This document shows, in pieces, positions 55,313-64,000 of a DNA stretch of 64,000 nucleotides (position 1 is the stretch's first letter; each line of letters opens with the position of its first letter). This stretch comes from Sporosarcina jiandibaonis (GTDB taxonomy: Bacteria; Bacillota; Bacilli; Bacillales_A; Planococcaceae). A program made the position numbers and the translations under genes. The stretch is from NCBI RefSeq assembly GCF_013184495.1, contig NZ_JAAOIY010000007.1, forward strand, positions 1 through 64,000. The letters run 5' to 3'. The notes beneath the pieces are model-generated. The model saw only the letters and a program-made list of their open reading frames with translations. It was not told the DNA's origin and made no database searches.

Positions 55313-56250
55313 TGGTGAGCAAGGACCATCGAATAACGATTCCAGATGAATGGTTCAAACCGAAAAAGAAAGCTGAAAAGGTGGCTGAAGCGGTTGTTAG
55401 ACCATCCCTTTCCTATTGGAAAGATGCTTGGCGGCGAATCCGGAAAAACAAATTGGCTATGGGCGGACTTGTTTTTCTAATCCTGCTTACATTGTGTGCA
55501 ATTTTCGGACCGATACTATCCCCGCATTCAGTAACAGGACTTGATTTACCGAACCAAAACAAAGCTCCATCAAGCACGCATTGGTTCGGCACGGATGAAA
55601 TGGGAAGGGACGTATTTACGCGCACCTGGTACGGAGCAAGAATTTCTCTCTTCGTCGGTGTCATGGCTGCACTCATTGATTTTTTTATCGGCATAATTTA
55701 CGGCGGCATTAGCGGTTATAAGGGTGGGCGTACAGATACAGTCATGATGCGTATCATTGAAATCCTATACGGCTTACCGCATTTACTTGTTGTTATTCTC
55801 CTTATGGTTGTGATGGGACCAAGTTTAACGACAATCATTATCGCACTTACGATTACCGGCTGGGTCGGGATGGCTCGAATTGTTAGAGGACAAGTCCTCC
55901 AAATTAAAAACTATGAATTTGTCACCGCATCGAAATCATTCGGGGCGAAGACGTCGCGTATTATTAGAACGAATTTATTACCGAATACGATGGGCCCGAT
56001 TATCGTCCAGATGACGCTAACCGTTCCGAGCGCGATATTCGCAGAGGCTTTTCTGAGCTTTCTCGGGCTCGGTATACAGGCGCCGTTTGCAAGTTGGGGT
56101 GTCATGGCGAGTGATGCACTTCCGGTAATCACGTCAGGTTATTGGTGGCGATTATTCTTCCCAGCGTTTTTCATTTCAATGACGATGTTTGCGTTTAACG
56201 TCCTTGGCGACGGAATGCAAGACGCGCTCGATCCGAAACTGAGGGGGTGA
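55312..56250 (+). CDS. dppC: Dipeptide ABC transporter permease DppC
   Basis: 312 residues from ATG 55312, which shares the A of the dppB TGA; AAGGTGAAG lies upstream. The N-terminal cytoplasmic segment with SYWKDAWRRIRKNKLAMGG is followed by OppC_N and six helices, with HWFGTDEMGRDVFTRTWYGARISL and EAA loop GWVGMARIVRGQVLQIKNYEFV. Partner of DppB. Confidence 0.94.
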   Translation: MVSKDHRITIPDEWFKPKKKAEKVAEAVVRPSLSYWKDAWRRIRKNKLAMGGLVFLILLTLCAIFGPILSPHSVTGLDLPNQNKAPSSTHWFGTDEMGRDVFTRTWYGARISLFVGVMAALIDFFIGIIYGGISGYKGGRTDTVMMRIIEILYGLPHLLVVILLMVVMGPSLTTIIIALTITGWVGMARIVRGQVLQIKNYEFVTASKSFGAKTSRIIRTNLLPNTMGPIIVQMTLTVPSAIFAEAFLSFLGLGIQAPFASWGVMASDALPVITSGYWWRLFFPAFFISMTMFAFNVLGDGMQDALDPKLRG

Positions 56251-57285
56251 ATGATTTTGACGAAACAACAAGTACTGAATACGAATAAAGCTATTGTAAC
56301 TGAAAAAGTTCTGACTGTTGAAGATTTGCATGTATCATTCACGACATTCGGCGGTGAAGTCCAAGCGCTCCGGGGAGTCACTTTCGATTTGTATAAAGGC
56401 GAGACGCTCGCAATCGTAGGGGAATCGGGTTGTGGAAAAAGCGTAACAGCCAATACCATTATGGGGTTGATACCCCAACCGCCTGGAAAAATTAAAAATG
56501 GAAAGGTTCTATTTAAAGAAAAAAATCTTGTGAAAATGAGTAAATCGCGTCTGAGGAAAGTTCAAGGAGTCGATATCTCGATGATTTTCCAAGATCCAAT
56601 GACAGCCTTGAATCCTACGTTACAGATAGGTGAACAATTGACAGAAGGTCTGCGGACACATCAAAAGCTGAGTAAGGCGGCCGCTTACACGAAAGCAATT
56701 GAAATGTTGAATATGGTAGGCATTCCAAATCCAAAGGAACGGATGAAGCAGTACCCGCACCAGTTTTCAGGCGGAATGCGTCAACGAATTGTCATTGCCA
56801 TCGCTTTGATATGCGAGCCGGAATTATTGATTGCTGATGAACCGACGACTGCGCTCGACGTCACGATTCAAGCGCAAATTCTTGAATTGTTCATAGAGAT
56901 TCAAAAGAAAATGGGTGTATCAATTATTCTAATTACACATGATCTCGGTGTCGTTGCAAAAATTGCTGATCGCATCGCGGTAATGTATGCCGGAAAAATC
57001 ATCGAGACTGGTGATAAACGCGAGATTTTTTATACACCTCAACATCCGTATACGAAAGGTTTATTAAATTCAGTACCTAGGCTCGACTTGCTCGAGGAAG
57101 AGCTTCAACCGATTGAAGGTACGCCACCGGATTTATTCTCGCCGCCGAAAGGTTGCCCTTTTACCGATAGATGCCCTTTTGCGATGGAAGTTTGCGGTGA
57201 AGTATATCCAGAGTCGACAGAACGCTCCAAAACCCATGTAGTCGACTGTTGGCTGCAAGATGAACGATCGAAATTGTTTTCTTAA
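56251..57285 (+). CDS. dppD: Dipeptide ABC transporter ATP-binding protein DppD
   Basis: 344 residues; ATG 56251 directly follows the dppC stop, and TTG 56257 is an alternative with better spacing from GAGGGGG. Walker A GESGCGKS, signature FSGGMRQRI, Walker B LIADEPTTALDV and the C-terminal oligopeptide/dipeptide domain with cysteines GCPFTDRCPFAMEVCGE are present. That Cys pattern can bind an Fe-S cluster in some Dpp/Opp ATPases. Partner of the YkfD-type ATPase at the operon end. Confidence 0.93.
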   Translation: MILTKQQVLNTNKAIVTEKVLTVEDLHVSFTTFGGEVQALRGVTFDLYKGETLAIVGESGCGKSVTANTIMGLIPQPPGKIKNGKVLFKEKNLVKMSKSRLRKVQGVDISMIFQDPMTALNPTLQIGEQLTEGLRTHQKLSKAAAYTKAIEMLNMVGIPNPKERMKQYPHQFSGGMRQRIVIAIALICEPELLIADEPTTALDVTIQAQILELFIEIQKKMGVSIILITHDLGVVAKIADRIAVMYAGKIIETGDKREIFYTPQHPYTKGLLNSVPRLDLLEEELQPIEGTPPDLFSPPKGCPFTDRCPFAMEVCGEVYPESTERSKTHVVDCWLQDERSKLFS

Positions 57286-57344
57286 ATCGGATTTACGCAC
57301 GTAAGTGCTTTTATATTTTTCACAAATACAAAGGGGGTATTAGT

Positions 57345-59012
57345 ATGAAGAAGTTTTTGATGTTTCTGCTCGTAGCAATGCTTGCACTCGTATTGGTTGC
57401 GTGTACAACGACAAAGGATGATGGCGCGGAAAAGGATAAGAAGAAAGAAACAGAAAAAGATGATGGCAAGACAGAAGAAGTCGCAGAGGATGATGAAAAA
57501 GCCGACGAGAAAATTCTTTACATGAACAATGGTGAAGAACCGACATCCTTCGATCCATCTGTTGGATTCAACGCGGTATCATGGAGTTCTTTGAACAACT
57601 TGATGGAAGGTTTGACGCGTCTATCAGAAGATCATTTAGCTGTTGAAGCAACAGCAGAAAAAATCGACATTTCAGAAGATGGTTTAACGTATACATTCAC
57701 AATTCGCGAGGGCGCCAAATGGTCGAATGGGGATCCAGTTGTCGCGGGAGACTTCGTTTTTGCATGGCGACACATGCTTGATCCTGAAACAGCTTCGCCA
57801 GCTGCATTCCTAGCGTATTTCATCGAGGGAGCGGAGGCGTATAACAATGGTGAAGGCAAAGTAGAAGATGTAGCAATCGAAGCGCCGAACGAAAAAACTT
57901 TTGTCGTTAAATTAACGTCGCCAAATGAGGCGTTTCTGAACATCATTACGAATCCAAGTTTCTTCCCGATTAACGAAAAAGTAGCGACTGCTGATCCAAA
58001 ATGGTTTACAGAAGCCGAGACATTCGTAGGAAATGGTCCGTTTAAACTTGCTTCATGGGACCATGATGTGAATTTAGTATTTGAAAAGAATGAAAATTAT
58101 TGGGATGCGGATAAAGTAAAACTTGATAAAGTTCATTGGGCAATGGTCGCTGATACAACGACAGCCTATCAAATGTATCAAGCGAATGAGTTGGATGTTT
58201 CTGGAATTCCGCCAGAACTTGCTGAACAGTTGAAAGATGATGACGAAGCACGATTTGACGATGAAGCCGGACTTTACTTTTATCGTTTCAACACATCAAT
58301 GGAACCTTTCACGAACACCAAAATCCGTAGAGCTTTCGGTCTTGCAGTGAATCAAGAAGAAATCGTTGAATTCATAACGAAAAATGGCGAGAAACCTGCA
58401 CATGGTTTCGTTACTTACGGTTTCATCGGCCCGGACGGCAAAGAGTTCCGCGATTCTGTTGGTGACCTAGTTAAATTTAATCCCGATGAAGCAAAGAAGC
58501 TTCTTGAAGAAGGGATGAAAGAAGAAGGCTATACGGAATTGCCGAAAATAACGTTGACTTATTCTACAAGCGAGTCTCATCAGAATATCGCAGAAGCGCT
58601 TCAAGGTGCATTCAAAAAAGTGCTTGATGTCGATGTGGAGTTGCAAAACGTTGAAGGCGGCGTGTTCTTGGCTGAGCAGAAAGAGTTTAAATACCAGATG
58701 TCCCGTTCATCTTTCTTGCATGACTATGCGGATCCTGTAAACGCGCTTGAAAGCTTCATTACAGATTCACCGATGAACCGTACGACTTGGTCGAATGCTG
58801 AATACGATAAACTGATTGCAGATATCAAAAACGAAACAGACGAGGAAAAACGTTGGGAATTACTCAAAAAAGCGGATGAGCTTCTGATGGCAGAAATGCC
58901 TGTCTTCCCAATTTACTTCTACAACCAATCAACACTTGAAAAACCTGGCGTATCGGGAATCTTGCGTCACCCAGTCGGCTACATTGATTTGAAATATGCA
59001 GATAAGAATTAA
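57345..59012 (+). CDS. dppE: Peptide-binding lipoprotein DppE (SBP family 5)
   Basis: 555 residues. Signal peptide KKFLMFLLVAMLALVLVAC with lipobox LVAC (Cys21), followed by a Lys/Glu/Asp-rich linker (about 25-55) and an SBP_bac_5 fold. ADGxxYTFTIREGAKWSNGDPV-like and LAxFxxAFKKVLDVDVELQNVE-like stretches are typical of OppA/DppE. It captures murein tripeptides (L-Ala-gamma-D-Glu-DAP) or dipeptides. A GC-rich terminator-like hairpin directly after the gene may reduce expression of the ykf genes relative to dppE. Confidence 0.94.
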   Translation: MKKFLMFLLVAMLALVLVACTTTKDDGAEKDKKKETEKDDGKTEEVAEDDEKADEKILYMNNGEEPTSFDPSVGFNAVSWSSLNNLMEGLTRLSEDHLAVEATAEKIDISEDGLTYTFTIREGAKWSNGDPVVAGDFVFAWRHMLDPETASPAAFLAYFIEGAEAYNNGEGKVEDVAIEAPNEKTFVVKLTSPNEAFLNIITNPSFFPINEKVATADPKWFTEAETFVGNGPFKLASWDHDVNLVFEKNENYWDADKVKLDKVHWAMVADTTTAYQMYQANELDVSGIPPELAEQLKDDDEARFDDEAGLYFYRFNTSMEPFTNTKIRRAFGLAVNQEEIVEFITKNGEKPAHGFVTYGFIGPDGKEFRDSVGDLVKFNPDEAKKLLEEGMKEEGYTELPKITLTYSTSESHQNIAEALQGAFKKVLDVDVELQNVEGGVFLAEQKEFKYQMSRSSFLHDYADPVNALESFITDSPMNRTTWSNAEYDKLIADIKNETDEEKRWELLKKADELLMAEMPVFPIYFYNQSTLEKPGVSGILRHPVGYIDLKYADKN

Positions 59013-59020
59013 GTGAAAGT

Positions 59021-59049
59021 CGCGGCGTCCTCCGGGGCGCTGCGTTTTT
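59021..59049 (+). terminator. Partial terminator between dppE and ykfB
   Basis: CGCGGCGTCC and GGGGCGCTGCG pair with several G-U pairs around a short loop, then TTTTT. Weak enough to allow read-through inside the operon. Confidence 0.7.
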
Positions 59050-59091
59050 ACTTTGTGATGTGAACGTAATTAAAATGAAGGGAGAACAAAG

Positions 59092-60195
59092 ATGCTGATC
59101 CATTCAATCGAAACAAGGTCCGTCGCTGTACCGCTGACGAAACCATTTAAAACATCACTTCGGACTGTTCATACTGCCCATGCCGTTTACGTGAAAATAA
59201 CGAGTGACAACGGATTCGTCGGATGGGGTGAAGCACCGCCGACACATGTTATTACTGGAGATTCACTTGGCAGTCTTACATATGCGATTGAAAAAGTAAT
59301 TGCCCCGCAGTTAATCGGAAAAGATATTAGACAACGTGAAGTGATATTTAGTGAATTAAAACGATCGATGGTTCGAAATACGAGTGCCAAGGCGGCCGTT
59401 GACATGGCGATTCATGATTTGTACGGTCAACATGCAGGAATGCCGCTTTATCAGTTGCTTGGCGGTTACCGTCATGAAATCGAAACGGATTTCACCGTCA
59501 GCATTAATGATGCCGCTGAAATGGCAGATGATGCAGAACGCTATCTTGAAAAAGGTTTTAATGTGTTGAAAGTGAAAGTCGGTATCGGGGAAATAAGTGA
59601 AGATATTGCTCGCATAAAAGCAATTCGAAAGCGTATCGGGAGCAACCCGAAAATTCGTCTTGATGCCAACCAAGGATGGAATCCAAAAGCCGCGGTTCGC
59701 GCAATTCGGTCGATGGAAGATGCGGGACTCGATATTGAATTGATTGAACAACCGGTTCATGCGGATGACATCGAAGGATTAAAATATGTCACTGAAAATA
59801 CATTGACGCCGATTATGGCGGATGAAAGCATTTTTTCAACGAGAGACGCGATACGTGTACTCGAGGTCCGCGCAGCCGATTTGATTAATATCAAGTTGAT
59901 GAAGTCGGGCGGTATTCACGAAGCTATAAAAATCAACGCGCTTGCACAGTCTTACGGCATGGAATGCATGGTCGGGAGCATGATTGAAACGAAACTCGGG
60001 ATTACGGCAGCCGCTCATTTTGCAGCAAGTCAACCGAATATCACGCGTTTTGATTTCGACGCTCCGCTTATGCTTGCGGAAGATATCGTCGGCGGCGGAA
60101 TTGAATATGGAGGAAGAGTAATTCGTTTACCTAAAGCGCCGGGACTCGGACTAAATCGCGAACAGATGGAACGAATCGGAAAAGGAGTGGAATAG
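59092..60195 (+). CDS. ykfB: L-Ala-D/L-Glu epimerase YkfB
   Basis: 367 residues, enolase superfamily. The KxK acid/base motif is VLKVKVG (Lys about 160-162), metal ligands are DANQGW (Asp about 189), IEQPV (Glu) and ADES (Asp), and the second base Lys is in INIKLMKSGG (about 266). It epimerises the D-Glu of L-Ala-D-Glu released from murein peptides to L-Glu for catabolism. Follows the peptide importer. Confidence 0.94.
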   Translation: MLIHSIETRSVAVPLTKPFKTSLRTVHTAHAVYVKITSDNGFVGWGEAPPTHVITGDSLGSLTYAIEKVIAPQLIGKDIRQREVIFSELKRSMVRNTSAKAAVDMAIHDLYGQHAGMPLYQLLGGYRHEIETDFTVSINDAAEMADDAERYLEKGFNVLKVKVGIGEISEDIARIKAIRKRIGSNPKIRLDANQGWNPKAAVRAIRSMEDAGLDIELIEQPVHADDIEGLKYVTENTLTPIMADESIFSTRDAIRVLEVRAADLINIKLMKSGGIHEAIKINALAQSYGMECMVGSMIETKLGITAAAHFAASQPNITRFDFDAPLMLAEDIVGGGIEYGGRVIRLPKAPGLGLNREQMERIGKGVE

Positions 60196-61119
60196 ATGAA
60201 TTCTTGGTATTGTGCGGTTTCAGTGGCTACAGTTTGGACATCGCCGGACTCCGCAAGGGAAATTGATACACCTGGGATAACAAATCCCGTTCATATGACA
60301 AAATGGCTTGAGAAACTTCCTTACGAACAACGTTTAGACTTATGCGATGGAAATCGTGTGCAAACGCAGTTGTTGTACGGGGAACCGGTGATAGTCGAGG
60401 AAATTAAAGGGGATTGGGCGAAAATCATCGCTGTTTGGCAACCGTCGAGAAAAGATGAGCGAGGTTATCCTGGGTGGGTGCCGCTTGCTCAGTTGAAAGA
60501 AGCGGAACCGATTCATGCAGAGGGTTTTGCGAGAGTAAAAGTTGGAAAAACACAAATTTGGACAACAGATGGCGTTCCGTCTATAGTCGTGCCTTTCAAT
60601 ACGATGTTGCCGTACGTAGGCGTTGAAGGAGAATATTTGCGCGTTTGTACACCGAGCGGCTATGCATTAATCTTGAAGCGCGCTGTCGACTGTTCGGCGT
60701 CCATTCATCATTTCCCGAAGTTAGCTCCATCTGCCGCTGTCGAGAAAGGACTAGAATTTCTAGATCTACCGTATTTTTGGGGAGGCATGTCCACGTATGG
60801 CTTTGATTGTTCTGGATTTACATACAATATGCTAAAAGCATGCGGGCATACCATTCCTCGAGATGCTAGCGATCAAGCAAAAAGCGGTATTGAAATTCCG
60901 GTTGATCAAATAGAGAAATGGGGAAAGGGCGATTTACTCTTCTTCGCGAATGACAATGGAAAAGGGAATGTCCGTCATGTTGGATTTTATTTTGGAGACG
61001 GGTTGCTTCTGCATTCACATTCGACAGGTAAATCCGTTGAATTCATGAAACTTGAAGGTTCTAGCTTGGAAAGTGAACTGTGCGCTGTCCGCAGATATGG
61101 TGAGGAGGTAACGACGTGA
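60196..61119 (+). CDS. ykfC: NlpC/P60 gamma-D-glutamyl-L-diamino acid endopeptidase YkfC
   Basis: 307 residues, directly after ykfB. N-terminal bacterial SH3-like domains (about 1-165) are followed by an NlpC/P60 domain with catalytic Cys in YGFDCSGFTYN (about 209) and His in VRHVGFYFGDG (about 258). No signal peptide, so it acts in the cytosol on imported murein tripeptides, cutting gamma-D-Glu-DAP and giving L-Ala-D-Glu for YkfB. This is the established route for B. subtilis YkfABCD. Confidence 0.93.
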   Translation: MNSWYCAVSVATVWTSPDSAREIDTPGITNPVHMTKWLEKLPYEQRLDLCDGNRVQTQLLYGEPVIVEEIKGDWAKIIAVWQPSRKDERGYPGWVPLAQLKEAEPIHAEGFARVKVGKTQIWTTDGVPSIVVPFNTMLPYVGVEGEYLRVCTPSGYALILKRAVDCSASIHHFPKLAPSAAVEKGLEFLDLPYFWGGMSTYGFDCSGFTYNMLKACGHTIPRDASDQAKSGIEIPVDQIEKWGKGDLLFFANDNGKGNVRHVGFYFGDGLLLHSHSTGKSVEFMKLEGSSLESELCAVRRYGEEVTT

Positions 61120-62129
61120 CAGAAGAAGTTTTATTGTCAGTTAAAGGATTGAAACGCTATTTTGACGTGGGGCGCGGCGAAAAACTAAAAGCGGTGGACG
61201 GCATCAATTTTGATATCAAAAGAGGGGAAACATTCGGTCTGGTCGGCGAGTCGGGATGCGGGAAATCGACGGCGGGCAGAACCATACTCGGTCTATATAA
61301 TAAAACAGATGGTGAAGTGTTGTACGATGGGCAAAGCGTTCATGAAATGACGGGCAAAGAGCGGCACGCCTTTCTCAAGAAAATGCAAATGATATTCCAA
61401 GATCCATACGCATCGTTGAATCCGCGTTCTACTGTGTTTGATATTATTGCAGAGCCGATGCAAATCCATGGCATGTATGAAACAAAAGAGGAAATGCGAA
61501 CCCATGTGAATGAATTACTCGAAGACGTCGGTCTCAACCGAGATCACGCGAACCGCTATCCGCACGAGTTTTCGGGCGGGCAGCGCCAGCGGATCGGCAT
61601 CGCGCGTTCACTTGCATTGGATCCTGAATTTATTATTGCGGATGAGCCGATATCTGCACTTGATGTGTCAGTTCAAGCACAAGTCGTTAAACTTCTACAA
61701 CGATTGCAACGCGAAAAAGGGTTGACGTATTTATTCATCGCGCATGATTTGTCTATGGTGAAATACATTTCTGATCGAATCGGCGTCATGTATTTGGGGC
61801 ATATGGTGGAACTTACGACGAGTGCGCAATTATATGACAAACCACTACATCCTTATACGCAAGCGCTGTTATCAGCAATACCGATTCCAGACCCGGATAT
61901 CGAAGAATCGCGTGAACGGATTTTATTGGAAGGTGAACTTCCGAGTCCGATAAATCCGCCTTCCGGTTGCGTTTTCCGAACCCGTTGTCCTTATGCCATG
62001 GGTGTCTGCGCGGAGTTGAAGCCCGCATGGTTGGAAAAGGATGACGGGCATTTTGTTGCGTGCCATCTCAATGATGTACAAGTAATGTCAAGAAGTGATG
62101 CAATTCCAGTTCATGCCAAGTCGTCCTAA
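61116..62129 (+). CDS. ykfD: Peptide ABC transporter ATP-binding protein YkfD (DppF-like)
   Basis: 337 residues from GTG 61116, overlapping ykfC by four bases. Walker A GESGCGKST, signature FSGGQRQRIG, Walker B IIADEPISALDVS and H-loop IAHDLSMV are present, with the C-terminal oligopeptide domain (PSGCVFRTRCPYAMGVCAE). Second ATPase for the DppBC channel, completing the importer. The stop codon lies in the 5' arm of the terminator. Confidence 0.93.
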   Translation: MTEEVLLSVKGLKRYFDVGRGEKLKAVDGINFDIKRGETFGLVGESGCGKSTAGRTILGLYNKTDGEVLYDGQSVHEMTGKERHAFLKKMQMIFQDPYASLNPRSTVFDIIAEPMQIHGMYETKEEMRTHVNELLEDVGLNRDHANRYPHEFSGGQRQRIGIARSLALDPEFIIADEPISALDVSVQAQVVKLLQRLQREKGLTYLFIAHDLSMVKYISDRIGVMYLGHMVELTTSAQLYDKPLHPYTQALLSAIPIPDPDIEESRERILLEGELPSPINPPSGCVFRTRCPYAMGVCAELKPAWLEKDDGHFVACHLNDVQVMSRSDAIPVHAKSS

Positions 62130-62147
62130 ATCCTAGGACGACTTTTT
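62118..62147 (+). terminator. Terminator of the dpp-ykf operon
   Basis: AAGTCGTCCTA (62118-62128) pairs perfectly with TAGGACGACTT (62134-62144), followed by TTT. Confidence 0.92.
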
Positions 62148-62261
62148 GTTCGTGTGAAAATGAAACATTTTTACATGTGAATCGTATAGTGTATTAGCCG
62201 ATAGTTTAATAATTGGTTCCATATGGGTAAAGTACATATAAAATGAATGGAGAGTGGTAGC

Positions 62262-62840
62262 TTGAGAAAAGTACTCGGACCGATTGCAGTAATCGTGGTT
62301 ATACTTGTACTTCTCGGCGTGATGCTTGTTCCTAGCTATAACAAGTTTGTGACGTTGGAAGAAAATGTAGACCAATCATATGCGCAAGTCGAGAATCAAT
62401 TGCAAAGAAGAGTGGACTTGATCCCGAACTTGGTGAATACCGTAAAAGGATTTGCCGAGCATGAGAGAGAAGTTATCGGGGACATTTCAGATGCCCGTGC
62501 AAGATTAGCGGGTGCCCAAGGTCCAGAAGAGCAAGCGGCGGCGAATGATGCATTATCCGGCGCACTCGGCAGGCTACTGGTCGTTGTGGAAAATTACCCT
62601 GATTTAAAAGCGAATGAAAACTTTCGTCAATTAATGGATGAACTCGCTGGAACTGAAAACCGAATTGGCGTGGCACGCCAAGACTATAATACTGAGGTTG
62701 CTACATTCAACAAACGAGTCAAACGTTTTCCGGGGAATCTGACGGCATCTATATTTGGATTCGATGAAAAAGAATACTTTAAAGCGGATGAAGCTGCGAA
62801 GGAAGTTCCAAAGGTTGATTTTGGGGATGACAAAAAGTGA
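62262..62840 (+). CDS. LemA family protein
   Basis: 192 residues from TTG 62262, seven bases after GGAGAG; ATG 62247 is in frame but lacks a ribosome site. One N-terminal helix (KVLGPIAVIVVILVLLGVML) is followed by the LemA helical domain with NVDQSYAQVENQLQRRVDLI, PNLVNTVKGFAEHE and ENRIGVARQDYN. LemA proteins are membrane-anchored helical bundles, often paired with a TPM-domain protein as here; precise function unknown. Overlaps the next gene by four bases. Confidence 0.92.
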   Translation: MRKVLGPIAVIVVILVLLGVMLVPSYNKFVTLEENVDQSYAQVENQLQRRVDLIPNLVNTVKGFAEHEREVIGDISDARARLAGAQGPEEQAAANDALSGALGRLLVVVENYPDLKANENFRQLMDELAGTENRIGVARQDYNTEVATFNKRVKRFPGNLTASIFGFDEKEYFKADEAAKEVPKVDFGDDKK

Positions 62841-63616
62841 TTGGCAAAATGATTCGACCTTTGATCGCACTTTGCCTATTATTTACTTATTCATCAACCG
62901 CTTATGCAGCTGATATTCCCAAACCTGTAGGTCATATTTACGTGCAAGATTTCGCGAATCTTTTAAATGCGGAGCAGAAAGAAGAACTCGTCAATTACGG
63001 GATGCAGCTTGATGATGCCACAGGGGCTCAACTCGTCGTGATGACGGTCAATTCCCTTGAAGGGGAAACGATTGAAGAGTATTCGGTAAAAGTATTCCGA
63101 GAGTATGGAATCGGGCAAAAGGGCAAAAACAATGGCGTCCTTTTCCTAGTCGCCCCGAATGAAGGGGAATTGTGGATCACAACAGGGTACGGTTTAGAAG
63201 GCGCCTTGCCAGACGGGAAAATCGGAAGAATACGCGATCAATATGCATTTCCATATATGAGAGAAGGAAAATTCGATTTAGGAATCATGAACACGTATAA
63301 AGCGCTTTTTAATGAAATTGCAAAAGAATATAATTGGGACGGAGAATTTGCGCCTGTCCAAGCAAGTGAAAACTATGAAAATGAGTCCGATACAGGTATC
63401 CCATTTCCGATGATTATCTTTATTACCATTATTATATTAATGATGATGAGAAGACGAGGCGGCGGTGGTGGCGGACCCGGAGGACGTAGTGGCGGTCCGA
63501 TTTTCTTCCCCGGCTCATTCGGCGGTGGCAGTTCTGGTGGCGGCTTCGGGGGCGGCGGCTTCCGTGGCGGCGGAGGAGGTTCGACTGGCGGCGGCGGAGC
63601 AGGCGGACGATGGTGA
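62837..63616 (+). CDS. TPM-domain membrane protein with glycine-rich tail (YgcG-like)
   Basis: 259 residues from GTG 62837. Cleavable signal peptide (about 1-24, ending AYA), TPM_phosphatase domain (about 28-160; YVQDFANLLNAEQKEEL and LWITTGYGLEGALPDGKIG), one helix (IPFPMIIFITIIILMMM) and a C-terminal tail with long runs of Gly interrupted by Phe and Ser. YgcG-like proteins are LemA partners and are proposed to act in membrane or photosystem-type quality control. The Gly run creates a proline-rich shadow frame on the other strand. Confidence 0.9.
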   Translation: MIGKMIRPLIALCLLFTYSSTAYAADIPKPVGHIYVQDFANLLNAEQKEELVNYGMQLDDATGAQLVVMTVNSLEGETIEEYSVKVFREYGIGQKGKNNGVLFLVAPNEGELWITTGYGLEGALPDGKIGRIRDQYAFPYMREGKFDLGIMNTYKALFNEIAKEYNWDGEFAPVQASENYENESDTGIPFPMIIFITIIILMMMRRRGGGGGGPGGRSGGPIFFPGSFGGGSSGGGFGGGGFRGGGGGSTGGGGAGGRW

Positions 63617-63632
63617 TTAATAAATTCTACAA

Positions 63633-63667
63633 GCGGCATGCAGTTTCTTATGCATGCCGCGCTTTTT
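63633..63667 (+). terminator. Terminator of the LemA/TPM operon
   Basis: GCGGCATGCA (63633-63642) and TGCATGCCGC (63651-63660) form a perfect stem, followed by GCTTTTT. Confidence 0.92.
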
Positions 63668-63701
63668 ACTTTATAATGGGCTAAAAAGAGTGGTGATAAA
63701 A

Positions 63702-63929
63702 ATGCATGTCACATTCTATACGAAGCCGAATTGCGGATTATGCGATGAGGCCAAGTTAATGATGCAGCTTGTACAAGAAGACTTCCCGTTCACATGGACG
63801 GAAATCGATATTCAATCGGATGATGAAATTCATGAAAAGTATATGCTGATGGTGCCTGTCATTGAGAAAGACGGAAACGTATTGTTATATGGAAACATCG
63901 GCTTTGTCGACATCGTCGAATTGTTTTGA
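63702..63929 (+). CDS. Glutaredoxin-like thiol protein
   Basis: 75 residues from ATG 63702 (GAGTGGTGA upstream). The redox motif CGLC (FYTKPNCGLCDEAKLMMQL, about 5-23) and the cis-Pro segment MVPVIEKDG are those of the glutaredoxin-like DUF836 group. The role is probably a small cytosolic thiol-disulfide carrier. It stands alone; the last 71 bases of the window show no further gene. Confidence 0.88.
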   Translation: MHVTFYTKPNCGLCDEAKLMMQLVQEDFPFTWTEIDIQSDDEIHEKYMLMVPVIEKDGNVLLYGNIGFVDIVELF

Positions 63930-64000
63930 AATAATAATTATCGACTTTTAATTTGAAGTGTCAGAGAAAAAGAACTATACTTAAGACACGAATAAAAATC

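Noticed and set aside
63373..63639. Proline-rich 88-aa minus-strand frame
   Set aside because: Mirror of the glycine-rich tail of the TPM-domain protein.

Overview
The window is a stretch of a Bacillales (Firmicutes) chromosome. Gene content and order match Bacillus subtilis blocks closely: yheI-yheH, yheE, yheB-yheA, yhaR to ecsB, uvrB-uvrA, hprK-lgt-ppaX-yvoF, yvcD-trxB-yvcIJK-whiA-crh, clpP and dppA-ykfD. Spore-related genes (an SscA-like peptide, Hpr/ScoC) point to an endospore former. Protein features suggest a Sporosarcina/Planococcaceae-type organism, but that genus-level guess is inference only. Three blocks that are far apart in B. subtilis are joined here, with junctions near 31 kb and at a tRNA-Arg gene near 48.3 kb.

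Layout. 1-119 is the right end of an IS3-family element. 139-5496 holds a CorC/HlyC-type CBS membrane protein and a BmrC/BmrD heterodimeric multidrug ABC exporter preceded by a short leader peptide and an attenuator-like hairpin set. 5784-10168 is a decayed ketone-body (3-hydroxybutyrate/acetoacetate) locus: an AAA+ enhancer-binding regulator without the GAFTGA loop, three helically phased dyads, pseudogenes of both acetoacetate CoA-transferase subunits, then an intact GntP-type permease and 3-hydroxybutyrate dehydrogenase. 10467-31234 is yhe/yha/ecs housekeeping: MFS transporter, YheE, ferritin-like protein, YheB, YheA, HemZ, enoyl-CoA hydratase, methylglyoxal synthase, an XRE regulator with the YhaQP-type ABC exporter, the YhaO/YhaN SbcDC-like pair, YhaM exonuclease, PrsA, SscA, Hpr, YhaH, TrpP with a TRAP-type site, Hit, EcsAB and an IDEAL-domain protein. 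31370-48122 is the uvrBA to clpP block (nucleotide excision repair, HPr kinase and Crh carbon control, lipoprotein maturation, thioredoxin reductase, RapZ/YvcK/WhiA, ClpP).

48273-53300 is an accessory island. A tRNA-Arg(CCG) gene is followed by a decayed tyrosine integrase and a Fur-boxed siderophore uptake operon (lipoprotein, two permeases, FhuF-like reductase, no ATPase). A degenerate copy of the tRNA 3' end, a second tRNA-type terminator and a second integrase scrap follow, which suggests tandem integration and decay.

53538-62129 is a Dpp/Ykf operon for import and recycling of cell-wall peptides (D-aminopeptidase, five Dpp transporter components, L-Ala-D/L-Glu epimerase, NlpC/P60 endopeptidase). 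The window closes with a LemA/TPM-domain membrane pair and a glutaredoxin-like protein.

Most regulatory calls (TRAP, Fur, CtsR, LexA, sporulation promoter, BmrB-like attenuator) rest on visible consensus matches plus the known behaviour of the B. subtilis homologues. None has been tested here.
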